In this document: piece by piece, positions 15,589 through 24,178 of the stretch
Numbering within the stretch: position 1 is the first letter of the stretch
How the letters are laid out: each line of letters starts with the position of its first letter
Assembly: GCA_039811185.1 (NCBI GenBank)
Contig: JBDHYF010000014.1
Coordinates: forward strand, 1-41,436
DNA from: JAEZDR01 sp039811185
GTDB taxonomy: Bacteria; Bacteroidota; Bacteroidia; Chitinophagales; Chitinophagaceae
Length of the DNA: 41,436 nt
Reading direction: 5' to 3'
Notes under the pieces: generated by a model
Database searches by the model: none
The model's input: only the letters and a program-made list of their open reading frames with translations
Told to the model about the DNA's origin: nothing
Position numbers and translations under genes: made by a program

Positions 15589-15942
15589 ATGGAGGAAAAT
15601 CCAAATTATTTTTCACAGTTAAAGAACGAAGCAAAAGTACTCATACAGGAAAAACTGCTGCTGTTTAAGCTAAAGGCGGTAAAGCAAATTGCAATGCTTT
15701 CCGCCGGAATAATGGTGGCAGTTGTTTCTGTTGTACTTGCTTTTTTCTTTCTCTTGTTTTTAGGTATTACAATTGGATTTTTTTTAGGAAAATGGCTTGG
15801 TAGCATGGTAGCTGCCTTCGCCATTGTTACGGTTCTCTACCTCATCGGAATGTTTGCTTTATTCGCCGCCCGGCGATTTATAGGCAGGATGATTTTGATG
15901 ACTTTAATTAATTGGATTTTCCGGAAGAAAAAGAAAAGATGA
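15589..15942 (+). CDS. Phage-holin-superfamily (YqjE-like) membrane protein
   Basis: The 117 residues contain an amphipathic N-terminal helix (LKNEAKVLIQEKLLLFKLKAVKQIA) then two strong membrane helices (about 38-62 and 72-93) with glycine-rich turns (GITIGFFLGKWLGSM). This is the pattern of the YqjE / actinobacterial holin III superfamily, which in Bacteroidota usually follows YtxH genes. Nothing indicates phage origin. Its stop TGA overlaps the next gene's start in an ATGA junction. Confidence 0.8.
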   Translation: MEENPNYFSQLKNEAKVLIQEKLLLFKLKAVKQIAMLSAGIMVAVVSVVLAFFFLLFLGITIGFFLGKWLGSMVAAFAIVTVLYLIGMFALFAARRFIGRMILMTLINWIFRKKKKR

Positions 15943-16316
15943 AATGGTCTGCACCCACATATCAGCCGGGAAATATCCGCGGCCTGAAATCACTCGATGA
16001 AGAAATTGAGGCGCTGGAGGCGGCTTCCCAACTGCGCACCGAAAACTTTTATATCAGCTTGTCGCAACTTCCGCGTGAAGCAGTAAAAAAAACATTGTCG
16101 GTATCCGTTTCATTGGTTCTTGGAAAAATGATGGCAGGCACGTCCACCAAAATGCTTAGCCTTGGCATAAAACTGCTACTCAACAACAAGGCAGAAAACA
16201 AGCTGATGAAGGTAAAGTCGCGGTTGTTGAAAAATGCCGGGAAAATGGGCATTTTCGTCGCTGCTAAAATGGCGTTTAATAAAATGATGAATAAGGAAGT
16301 AACAGACCCCGTATAA
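15939..16316 (+). CDS. Conserved hypothetical protein of the YtxH-holin operon
   Basis: I start this 125-residue protein at the ATG at 15939 (MKWSAPTYQPGN), which overlaps the previous stop as ATGA. A frame-extending upstream ATG at 15912 lies inside the previous gene and adds nine charged residues of doubtful reality. The protein has a helical N-half (LKSLDEEIEALEAASQLRTEN) and a moderately hydrophobic, lysine-rich C-half (SVSLVLGKMMAGTSTKMLSLGIKLLL). No domain is recognised. Its fixed place beside YtxH and holin-like genes suggests an envelope role. Confidence 0.75.
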   Translation: MKWSAPTYQPGNIRGLKSLDEEIEALEAASQLRTENFYISLSQLPREAVKKTLSVSVSLVLGKMMAGTSTKMLSLGIKLLLNNKAENKLMKVKSRLLKNAGKMGIFVAAKMAFNKMMNKEVTDPV

Positions 16317-16339
16317 CTAAACATTGAAAAAGCGATCAG

Positions 16340-19300
16340 TTGAAACGTGCTGCTAGAATTACCGGTTTAATAATAGGATGGCTGCTTGTAACAGGAGTGG
16401 GTTTGCTGCTGCTAACCTATCTGTTGATTCAGATTCCGGGTATACAAAATTTTGCGAAAGATAAGGCGGTTGTTTATCTGCATAAAAAGCTGGGGACGGA
16501 AGTCGCCGTTGGAAGGCTTTCGCTCGACTTCCCTAAAAAAATTGTTCTTGAAAATGTACTCATCCGGGACAAACAGGATGAAATACTGTTATCCGGAAAG
16601 CGACTTGCGGTTACCATCAGCATTTTTAAACTGCTGAAAAATGATGTTGAAATAAATTATCTCGAGTTGAACGGAATCACTGCTAACATATATCGCCTTA
16701 GTCCCGATTCAACTTTCAATTTTCAGTTTATTGTAGATGCCTTCGCCGGAGATGGGCCGAAAGACACAACGGCTTCAGCGCCGATGTACGTAAGGCTTGA
16801 TAAGCTGGATCTGGTGAATGTGAATGGTCGTTTTCAGGACGACTACTCAGGAAATCATGTAAGATTTGCGCTGAAGAATCTTACCACAAGCATTGAACGC
16901 TTTAACACAGCTGAATTGCACTATTCCGTTCCGACAATATTTATTGATGGGCTGAATGCATCGGTGCATCAGTATAAGCCGCTTGTTTCGGTTGAGCAGC
17001 CGATGGCCGCAGTTCAGGCAAAATCGGACCAGCCCGCCGACCTCGATTTAAAGCTGCAAACCGTTGATTTGAACAACATCATCGTTGCTTACAATAACGA
17101 CGTATCTGCCGTTGAAACCAACTTCAGCATCGGGGCGCTATTGGCCAGTATAAAAACCATGAGCCTTCCCAACAGGCTGGTTGAGCTCGAAGAAATTTCT
17201 TTAAAAAACAGCCGAAACAAAATTGTTCTTGGCAGAAGCACCGAATCGCAAAAAGTTGCGAATCAGGCGCAGAAAGAAGTGGCAGCACAGGTAGACAATC
17301 CCTGGAGAATTAAGGTAGATAAAATTGATTTTGCCGACAACAACTTATCCTTCGACAACCACAATATGCCGACGCAGAAATCAGGGTTTGATTATGCGCA
17401 TTTCAATATTGTCAATTTAATTGTCGACGGTGACAACGTTCGTTTTTCGCCGTCTGAAATGAGCGGAAACATCAACAACATCGCCTTCACCGAACAACGG
17501 TCGAATTTTTCGCTCCAAAAGTTGCACACCGACTTCGTTTATAACGATAAAGAAATCTCGTTAAACAACCTGCTTCTTCAGACAGATAAAACGGTGCTTC
17601 GCGATCATATCTCTCTCACATTCGACTCGTTAGCCGTATTGTCGAAGCGGCCGGGCGATGCGGTTGTGGATGCTACCATTAACCAGTCGGAAATCGCCTT
17701 CAGCGATGTGCTTGCTTTTGTTCCGTCGCTCGCCGGCAACACGCCGTTTAAGCAAAATAAAAACGGAAAAATTTACTTAAACACTCAAATCAAAGGATCA
17801 GTAAAAGACCTGAGCATCCCTTACATTCAGCTTCGGGGCTTATCGGGCACCACACTGGATGGCATGGTTACCATAAAAGGCCTTCCGAATGCACAAACGG
17901 CGGTATACAATGCCACCATCCACAAACTAAAAACAAACAGAAAGGATTTGCAGGATCTCCTGCCTCCGTCAGCGCTTCCTGCTTCCATACAGCTACCGTC
18001 GCAGTTCACTTTGTCGGGAAAGTTTAATGGCAGCGTAAAGGCTTATTCAACCAATCTCAACCTCGCAACAGACAGGGGCAGCCTACATGCTATAGCTACC
18101 GTTACCAACACCGGAAAAAATTATAATGCAAAAGTGAATGTCGCCGATCTCGATGTTGGCTTCATCACAAAAAACAGCGCAACCGTTGGGAAACTGTCGT
18201 CCTTTATAACCGTTACGGGAAGCGGGTTTGATCCGAAAACGGCGAATGCTTTTGCCCATGCAGATGTGCGTACGTTTGGATATAACGGGTACACCTACAA
18301 CAATGTTTCGCTGGATGCAGAGTTAAAGAACGGGTTGGCCGATGTGAAGGCGGAAAGCAATGATCGCAATGCGGCCTTCAACCTCACTGCATTGGTCAAT
18401 TTAAAGAAGAAGAAGCCGGCAGTGGATTTGGAGCTAAAGGTCGATAACATCGACTTGCAAGCGCTTCATTTTTCGAAAGACCCACTGAAGATAAAAGGCC
18501 GGATTATCGCCGATGTTCCGGTTGCCGACATCGACAGTTTAAACGGCAATATTCAAATCAGAAATCTTTATGTAACCCATCTTGGAAAGCTTTACGTGAG
18601 CGACTCCATCAACATCGCTGCCGTATCCAATCCGCAGGAAAATTCGCTTCAGATTACGAGCGATTTTCTTATGGCAAACCTGAAAGGCCGATATAGATTA
18701 ACGGAGATCGCATCAGCGCTTCAGTCTACCATCAACAATTACTACCACATTCCGGGCTACAAACCTTCGCCCTTTCAACCGCAGGACTGGAAACTTGATA
18801 TGAATTTGTATGTTAGTCCGGTTGTACTTCAGTTTTTGCCGGAGCTAAAGGGCACTAAGTCTGTTTTCTTAAATGCAGACTTCAACAGCAGCACAAACGA
18901 TTTGAATGTTGACGTGAAATCGCCGGTAGTTATTTACGGCAAACAAAGTGCAGACAGCCTGAATCTTCGGATTTACACCGACGATCAGAAGCTAAACTAT
19001 GCGCTTTCTACGCAGGCAATAAACGCCGGCGGAATGAAATTTTACGGTTCGAATGTAAGCGGATATGTGGCTGATAATAAAATTTACACCGATGCCGTTG
19101 TGAAAGATGCAAAGGGAGCGGCTCAGTATCATTTGTCGGCCGAAGCCGCATCGCTACAGGATTCCATCGTATTAAAGCTAAATCCGCAAACGCTTTTACT
19201 GGATTACGAGAAGTGGGATGTATCGGGCGATAACTTTATCGTTTATTCCAAGAAAGGGTTATTGGTAAACAACCTGGTTTTATCGCAGGGCACACAGCAG

Positions 19301-21346
19301 CTTGCTGTAAACAGTACACCTGCTAAGTTGAATGCGCCGCTTCACATCCTTTTTAAAGATTTCGACATTAAAACCATTGCGCAGCTTGCCAATCAGGACA
19401 CTTTGCTGGCGTCGGGGCTGATTAATGGAACAGCCGTTGTAAAAAACCTCGATAGCAAGCCGGCATTTACGGCGGACCTTGCCATCCAAAATCTCTTGCT
19501 GAAGCAAGATACTGTGGGCAACGTGCAGTTGAAGGTAGATAACGAAGCCGGCGATCTGATGAACGCAAATATCCGCATTACCGGTAAAAATCAGTTGTCG
19601 GTTACCGGCACGTACAACGTTGCAACGGAAGTGGCCGATCTCGCACTCGATATGCAGAAGCTCGATCTTTCTATTTTGAAATCGTTGGGTGGCACCAACG
19701 TATCCGATGCGGGCGGTATTATGTACGGTGAGTTGAACGTGAATGGTAAATTAAGCGCCCCGGAAATTGACGGAAATTTCAAGTTTCGAGATGCGTTTAT
19801 TGCGCCTTCAATTTTAGGCGAGCGATTTAGTTTGCCTTCGGATGGATTCGCTGTAACGCCTGCGGGCATTGAATTTAACAACTTCACCCTGAAAGATTCT
19901 CTTGGAAATAAAGCCATTGTTGACGGCTATGTTTTTACGTCCGACTTCACCGAATATGCATTTGACATTTCTTTATCGGCAGAAAACTTTCGCGCCGTAA
20001 ATGCACGCAAACAACCGAATCAAATGTTTTACGGGAAGCTAACGCTCGACGCCGATGCATACGTTACCGGCGAGATGGACAACCTCGTTGTTGACGGCTC
20101 GGTAATGATTGATAAAGAAACCGATTTCAGTTTCATTTTGCCGGGTAATAATCCGGAGTTGCTTGCGAGGGAAGGAGTAGTAAATTTTGTGAAGATAGAT
20201 TCGCTGGCGCGTGATACGGTGCAGCTTGCCATGAATGAAGATTCGGTATCGCGCTATGCCGATTTAAAAGGGCTCGATGTTTATCTGGATATTGAAACCG
20301 ACACCGCGGCGCAACTTGCATTGGTTATAGATGAAAGGAATGGCGACATATTGCGCATGAGGGGAAAGGCCGACCTTGCGTTGGGAATTGACAAAAGCGG
20401 AAAGCTAAGCCTCACGGGAACTTATCTTTTAAACAGCGGCTCATACGACATTTCGCTCAACTTGTTAAGCAGGCATTTCGATATTGATCCCGGAAGTCAG
20501 ATTACCTGGACGGGCGATCCTACGGCGGGCTTAATCAACCTGAATGCAACCTACATTGCCAATGCGCCATCACTCGATTTGGTGGAGCCTCAACTGGTGG
20601 GTCGGTCGCCTGCCGAAGTAAACCGTTTTAAACAACGCCTTCCGTTTCATGTGAAGCTGTCGCTTAGCGGAGAACTGTTGAAACCAACTATTCTTTTCGA
20701 CATTGATTTGCCTGAAAAGCAGGCAGCGCAGTGGAATGAAGTGGAACAGAAGCTGACGGAAATCCGCCGCGATCAGGCAGAACTGAACAAGCAGGTGTTT
20801 GCCCTTTTATTGTTGAACCGCTTTGTTGGCGAAAATCCGTTTACGAGTACATCGGGTGGCGACAACAGTGCGCTGGAGTCGTTTGCGCGCCAAAGTGTAA
20901 GCCGACTACTGAGCGAACAATTAAATCGCATCGCATCCGATTTAATTCAGGGTGTTGATATCAATGTGGGTGTACAGTCGTACGAAGATTATTCAACAGG
21001 TCAGCATCAAAATCGCAGCGATCTTACCGTTCAGGTTTCAAAACGTTTGCTGAACGATCGGCTGAAAGTGAATGTGGGAAGCGCGTTTCAGGTAGAAGGC
21101 GAGAGCAACAAAAATCAGCAGCGCAATAATTTGTTGGGAGATGTGTCGCTCGACTATCAACTTAGCTCCGATGGTCGTTATGTATTGCGTGCATACAGAA
21201 ACAACACCTACGAAGCTGTAGTGGAAGGCCAGATTATCGAAACCGGACTATCGTTCATATTTACGCTGGATTTTGATCAGTTTAAAGACATTCTGAAAAA
21301 GAAATCAGAAGCCGACCTTCAAAGACGAAGAAAAAATAAGAAGTAG
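16340..21346 (+). CDS. tamB: TamB (translocation and assembly module, inner-membrane beta-helical protein)
   Basis: This 1668-residue protein has one N-terminal membrane anchor (about 8-31) and then a very long periplasmic beta-rich region of repeated strands, ending in the TamB/DUF490 C-terminal domain (about 1190-1650), where SLTGTYLLNSGSYDISL and LLNRFVGENPFTS are typical. TamB-family proteins bridge the periplasm and supply or shuttle substrates (outer-membrane proteins or phospholipids) to the outer membrane with an Omp85 partner. The first in-frame start is TTG at 16340 (TTG AAA CGT); no ATG is available near it, and the sequence after it is a correct signal anchor. The partner gene follows after 3 bases. 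Confidence 0.9.
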   Translation: MKRAARITGLIIGWLLVTGVGLLLLTYLLIQIPGIQNFAKDKAVVYLHKKLGTEVAVGRLSLDFPKKIVLENVLIRDKQDEILLSGKRLAVTISIFKLLKNDVEINYLELNGITANIYRLSPDSTFNFQFIVDAFAGDGPKDTTASAPMYVRLDKLDLVNVNGRFQDDYSGNHVRFALKNLTTSIERFNTAELHYSVPTIFIDGLNASVHQYKPLVSVEQPMAAVQAKSDQPADLDLKLQTVDLNNIIVAYNNDVSAVETNFSIGALLASIKTMSLPNRLVELEEISLKNSRNKIVLGRSTESQKVANQAQKEVAAQVDNPWRIKVDKIDFADNNLSFDNHNMPTQKSGFDYAHFNIVNLIVDGDNVRFSPSEMSGNINNIAFTEQRSNFSLQKLHTDFVYNDKEISLNNLLLQTDKTVLRDHISLTFDSLAVLSKRPGDAVVDATINQSEIAFSDVLAFVPSLAGNTPFKQNKNGKIYLNTQIKGSVKDLSIPYIQLRGLSGTTLDGMVTIKGLPNAQTAVYNATIHKLKTNRKDLQDLLPPSALPASIQLPSQFTLSGKFNGSVKAYSTNLNLATDRGSLHAIATVTNTGKNYNAKVNVADLDVGFITKNSATVGKLSSFITVTGSGFDPKTANAFAHADVRTFGYNGYTYNNVSLDAELKNGLADVKAESNDRNAAFNLTALVNLKKKKPAVDLELKVDNIDLQALHFSKDPLKIKGRIIADVPVADIDSLNGNIQIRNLYVTHLGKLYVSDSINIAAVSNPQENSLQITSDFLMANLKGRYRLTEIASALQSTINNYYHIPGYKPSPFQPQDWKLDMNLYVSPVVLQFLPELKGTKSVFLNADFNSSTNDLNVDVKSPVVIYGKQSADSLNLRIYTDDQKLNYALSTQAINAGGMKFYGSNVSGYVADNKIYTDAVVKDAKGAAQYHLSAEAASLQDSIVLKLNPQTLLLDYEKWDVSGDNFIVYSKKGLLVNNLVLSQGTQQLAVNSTPAKLNAPLHILFKDFDIKTIAQLANQDTLLASGLINGTAVVKNLDSKPAFTADLAIQNLLLKQDTVGNVQLKVDNEAGDLMNANIRITGKNQLSVTGTYNVATEVADLALDMQKLDLSILKSLGGTNVSDAGGIMYGELNVNGKLSAPEIDGNFKFRDAFIAPSILGERFSLPSDGFAVTPAGIEFNNFTLKDSLGNKAIVDGYVFTSDFTEYAFDISLSAENFRAVNARKQPNQMFYGKLTLDADAYVTGEMDNLVVDGSVMIDKETDFSFILPGNNPELLAREGVVNFVKIDSLARDTVQLAMNEDSVSRYADLKGLDVYLDIETDTAAQLALVIDERNGDILRMRGKADLALGIDKSGKLSLTGTYLLNSGSYDISLNLLSRHFDIDPGSQITWTGDPTAGLINLNATYIANAPSLDLVEPQLVGRSPAEVNRFKQRLPFHVKLSLSGELLKPTILFDIDLPEKQAAQWNEVEQKLTEIRRDQAELNKQVFALLLLNRFVGENPFTSTSGGDNSALESFARQSVSRLLSEQLNRIASDLIQGVDINVGVQSYEDYSTGQHQNRSDLTVQVSKRLLNDRLKVNVGSAFQVEGESNKNQQRNNLLGDVSLDYQLSSDGRYVLRAYRNNTYEAVVEGQIIETGLSFIFTLDFDQFKDILKKKSEADLQRRRKNKK

Positions 21347-21349
21347 ACA

Positions 21350-23617
21350 ATGGGTAGAATTGCGATTATATTTTTTTTAGCGATAGTGGTTTTTGCTTCG
21401 TGTAATCCAACAAAAAATTTGGCGGATAACGAAACGCTGTATGTGGGTGCAAAAATTAAATCGGAAAACCGCCAGGGCCTTTCCCGCATCGACAGAAGGA
21501 CGATTGAATCGGAGCTAAACAGCCTGACGCGTCCTAAGCCCAACTCCAAACTTTTTGGTGTAAGATGGAAGTTGATGTTTTACAACTGGGGTGGCTTTTT
21601 CAGAAAGAAATGGGGTGAAGCGCCGGTGTTGGGGAGTCAGTTAAATTTGGAGAAGAACCGTGCCATCCTCGAAAACAGATTGGAAAACCGCGGATTTCTT
21701 CAGGCCGAAGTGTCGGCAGACACCACGGTGAAAAAGAAGATGATGACCGCTACTTATACGGCATCGTATGGCCCGCGCTATGTGGTGCGAAATGTTAGTT
21801 TCCCCGATGATTCCAGTGTGCTTGCCAAACACTTGTATGCCCATCGCGAGAAAAGCTTGCTGCAACCCGGAAAGCCTTTCGATTTAGACCGCATTCTGAA
21901 AGAAAGAGAAAGGCTCGATATTCTTTTAAAAGATGAAGGATTCTTTTATTTTAATCCGGACTATCTCATCATTAATGCCGATACGAGTGTAGGAAAATAC
22001 GAAGTGGACCTGAGCATTGATGTGAAGAAAGAAACGCCACTCGAAGCGCGGCAGATTTATACAATTAACGAGGCGGTTATTTTTGCTGACTACGAAATTT
22101 ACCGCGATACCACAATGGTTTTAACCGACTCGAATAAAACCGGTGGTTTCTATATTATCGATCCTGATAACCGGTATAATCCGAAGATATTTTCGCGGAC
22201 GGTTATATTTAAGCCCGGCGATATTTATAACCGGTCCGATCATAACCTCACGCTTAACCGCTTAACTACGCTCGGTGTTTATAAGTTTGTGAAAGTGCGG
22301 TTTGAACCCGTTGACACCGTTGACGACAACCGGCTGAACGTGTTTTATTATCTCACCCGGTATCCCAAACGGTCGCTGCGTTCTACTTTGTCGGCGCTTA
22401 CCAAATCGAACAATACAACGGGCTCAGAAATATCGGTTTCGTATCGTAACCGAAATATTTTTAGAGGAGCAGAGCTTTTTACGCTCACTTTTTTTGCAGG
22501 TATAGAAAAGCAGGTTTCCGGTAATCTTGGCACTATCAGCACAAACCGTTTCGGTGTGGACGCTAATCTTTTTATTCCGCGTATCATTCCTATTCCTTTT
22601 CAAACCAACAGCGGATTTGTTCCGAAAACGCGCATCAATCTCGGTTACGAAATTTTCAACCGTACCACACAATACACTTTAAACTCCTTTAAAGCGTTGT
22701 TTGGCTACAGTTGGAAAGAAGACATCCGGAAAGAGCACCAGCTTAACGTACTCGCCATAAACTATGTGCATCCGCTGAATATTACAGCCGATTATCAAAA
22801 GATATTAAACGCAAATCCTGCGTTGCAAAGAAGCATAGAAAAGCAGTTTATTATTGGGAGTAACTATAACTTCAACTACAACACAAGGGTGGTTCCCAAC
22901 AACAAGAAGCACAATTTCTTTTTTAACGGCAACGTGGATTTATCGGGAAATTTAATTGGGCTTGTAACGGGTGCAAACATCGATAAAGGCAAACAGATAA
23001 TGATTGGGAATGTGCCGATATCGCAGTATTCTAAATTAGAGGCTGATTTCAGGCACTATATGAAAATGGGCATCAATACCGAACTTGCGAGCCGCATTAT
23101 TTTGGGAAGCGGATGGGCCTATGGAAACAGCCGCGAGATGCCTTTCTCAAAAGCATTTTTCGTGGGCGGTACCAATAGCGTCCGTGCGTTCAGGGCAAGA
23201 AGCTTAGGGCCCGGTACATACGACGCATCGCAGCTAAAAAATCAATATGGATTTATTCCGGATCAGCCCGGCGACATTAAGCTTGAACTGAATACCGAGT
23301 TCCGAACCAAAATTTATTCTATTATCCACGGAGCTGTTTTTGTTGATGCAGGAAACATCTGGATGCAGCGTCCTGATCCCAACCGTCCGGGCGCACAATT
23401 CAGTAAAAACTTTTTAGAGGAGCTTGCTGTTGGAACCGGGGTGGGATTGCGCTTCGATCTGAATTTTATTGTGCTGCGCGTAGATGTGGCCTTCCCGTTA
23501 CGCAAGCCTTTTCTGCCGGGCGGCCCGCGATGGGTGTTCGATGAAATAGATTTCGGAAGTAGAGAATGGCGTCGTGAAAACCTGCTTCTAAACCTTGCTA
23601 TTGGGTATCCGTTCTAG
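21350..23617 (+). CDS. tamL: TamL, lipoprotein-type TamA/BamA-family outer-membrane protein
   Basis: The 755-residue protein starts with a lipoprotein signal peptide; Cys18 follows VFAS, and NPTKNL comes next. POTRA-like domains occupy about 25-310 (KLMFYNWGGFFRKKWGEAPV, RGFLQAEVSADTTVKKK), and the C-terminal part is an Omp85 barrel with the conserved GGTNSVRAFRARSLGPGTY motif and GAVFVDAGNIW near the end. Bacteroidota carry a TamA homologue that is itself a lipoprotein, called TamL, paired with TamB; both are here in the right order and tight spacing. It ends the operon; no strong terminator follows, only a perfect 15-base dyad at 23629-23643. Confidence 0.9.
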   Translation: MGRIAIIFFLAIVVFASCNPTKNLADNETLYVGAKIKSENRQGLSRIDRRTIESELNSLTRPKPNSKLFGVRWKLMFYNWGGFFRKKWGEAPVLGSQLNLEKNRAILENRLENRGFLQAEVSADTTVKKKMMTATYTASYGPRYVVRNVSFPDDSSVLAKHLYAHREKSLLQPGKPFDLDRILKERERLDILLKDEGFFYFNPDYLIINADTSVGKYEVDLSIDVKKETPLEARQIYTINEAVIFADYEIYRDTTMVLTDSNKTGGFYIIDPDNRYNPKIFSRTVIFKPGDIYNRSDHNLTLNRLTTLGVYKFVKVRFEPVDTVDDNRLNVFYYLTRYPKRSLRSTLSALTKSNNTTGSEISVSYRNRNIFRGAELFTLTFFAGIEKQVSGNLGTISTNRFGVDANLFIPRIIPIPFQTNSGFVPKTRINLGYEIFNRTTQYTLNSFKALFGYSWKEDIRKEHQLNVLAINYVHPLNITADYQKILNANPALQRSIEKQFIIGSNYNFNYNTRVVPNNKKHNFFFNGNVDLSGNLIGLVTGANIDKGKQIMIGNVPISQYSKLEADFRHYMKMGINTELASRIILGSGWAYGNSREMPFSKAFFVGGTNSVRAFRARSLGPGTYDASQLKNQYGFIPDQPGDIKLELNTEFRTKIYSIIHGAVFVDAGNIWMQRPDPNRPGAQFSKNFLEELAVGTGVGLRFDLNFIVLRVDVAFPLRKPFLPGGPRWVFDEIDFGSREWRRENLLLNLAIGYPF

Positions 23618-23628
23618 TTAATGCTATT

Positions 23629-23643
23629 TTAAGAAGTTCTTAA
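23629..23643. promoter_or_regulatory. Perfect dyad TTAAGAA-g-TTCTTAA
   Basis: TTAAGAAGTTCTTAA is a perfect inverted repeat around one central base, 12 bases after tamL stops and about 60 bases upstream of the response-regulator promoter. It could be a protein-binding site or a minor tamL terminator; no T-run follows. Confidence 0.35.
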
Positions 23644-23681
23644 TTAGCGGTTAACGATGCAGGAAAAGAATTTGGATAATA

Positions 23682-23712
23682 TTGTTATGATTGACTTCCA
23701 AATATATTTTTG
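23682..23712 (+). promoter_or_regulatory. Promoter of the single-domain response regulator
   Basis: TTG at 23682-23684 and TATTTTTG at 23705-23712, with a spacing of 20, form a good Bacteroidota -33/-7 promoter. Transcription would begin near 23718, giving a leader of about 14 bases. Confidence 0.6.
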
Positions 23713-23731
23713 CATCTAATATAACTGTCCC

Positions 23732-24112
23732 ATGAAAAAGGCGCTTGTGATCGACGACGACGTTGACTTTTTGTTAGCGATGGAGTATTTACTGAAGAGT
23801 TTCAACTATCAGCTTGTGCCCGGCACCAGCAGCGATAACATCCAGTCTATCATCAGCAGAATTAAGCCGGCTTTTGTAATTCTCGATGTGTTTATCGGGA
23901 AGGAAGATGGCCGCCAGGTGTATGAAGAAATTAAGCACTTGCACGAAGAAATGAATTTTCCGATTATTCTTTGTTCCGGATTAACGCTTACCAAGAAAGA
24001 GCTGGCCCGGATGCCCGGCACCCTCTTTATTCAGAAGCCCTTCAGCGGGCAATGTATCCAAAAAATTATTGAAATGACGGAGCAACCGGCAGGCAAATCA
24101 GGCATTAATTAG
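23732..24112 (+). CDS. Single-domain response regulator (receiver only)
   Basis: The 126 residues are one receiver domain: acidic pair D8-D9 (with D10), phosphoacceptor D52 in FVILDVF, Ser82 in ILCSG at the switch Thr/Ser position, and K102 in FIQKPF. There is no output domain or neighbouring histidine kinase, so it likely acts in a phosphorelay or by protein interaction, as CheY/Spo0F-like proteins do. It has its own promoter and shares a bidirectional terminator with the metalloprotease gene. Confidence 0.92.
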   Translation: MKKALVIDDDVDFLLAMEYLLKSFNYQLVPGTSSDNIQSIISRIKPAFVILDVFIGKEDGRQVYEEIKHLHEEMNFPIILCSGLTLTKKELARMPGTLFIQKPFSGQCIQKIIEMTEQPAGKSGIN

Positions 24113-24128
24113 TTGTTGCGGTCGGCAT

Positions 24129-24167
24129 AAAAAAACGGGCTGCTTTTTTATGGCAGCCCGTTTTTTT
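24129..24167. terminator. Bidirectional terminator between convergent genes
   Basis: AAAAAAACGGGCTGC pairs with GCAGCCCGTTTTTTT around a short T-rich loop. An A-run before and a T-run after the stem let it work for the response regulator (plus) and the metalloprotease (minus), whose stop is at 24179. Confidence 0.9.
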
Positions 24168-24178
24168 ATGGTGAATGT

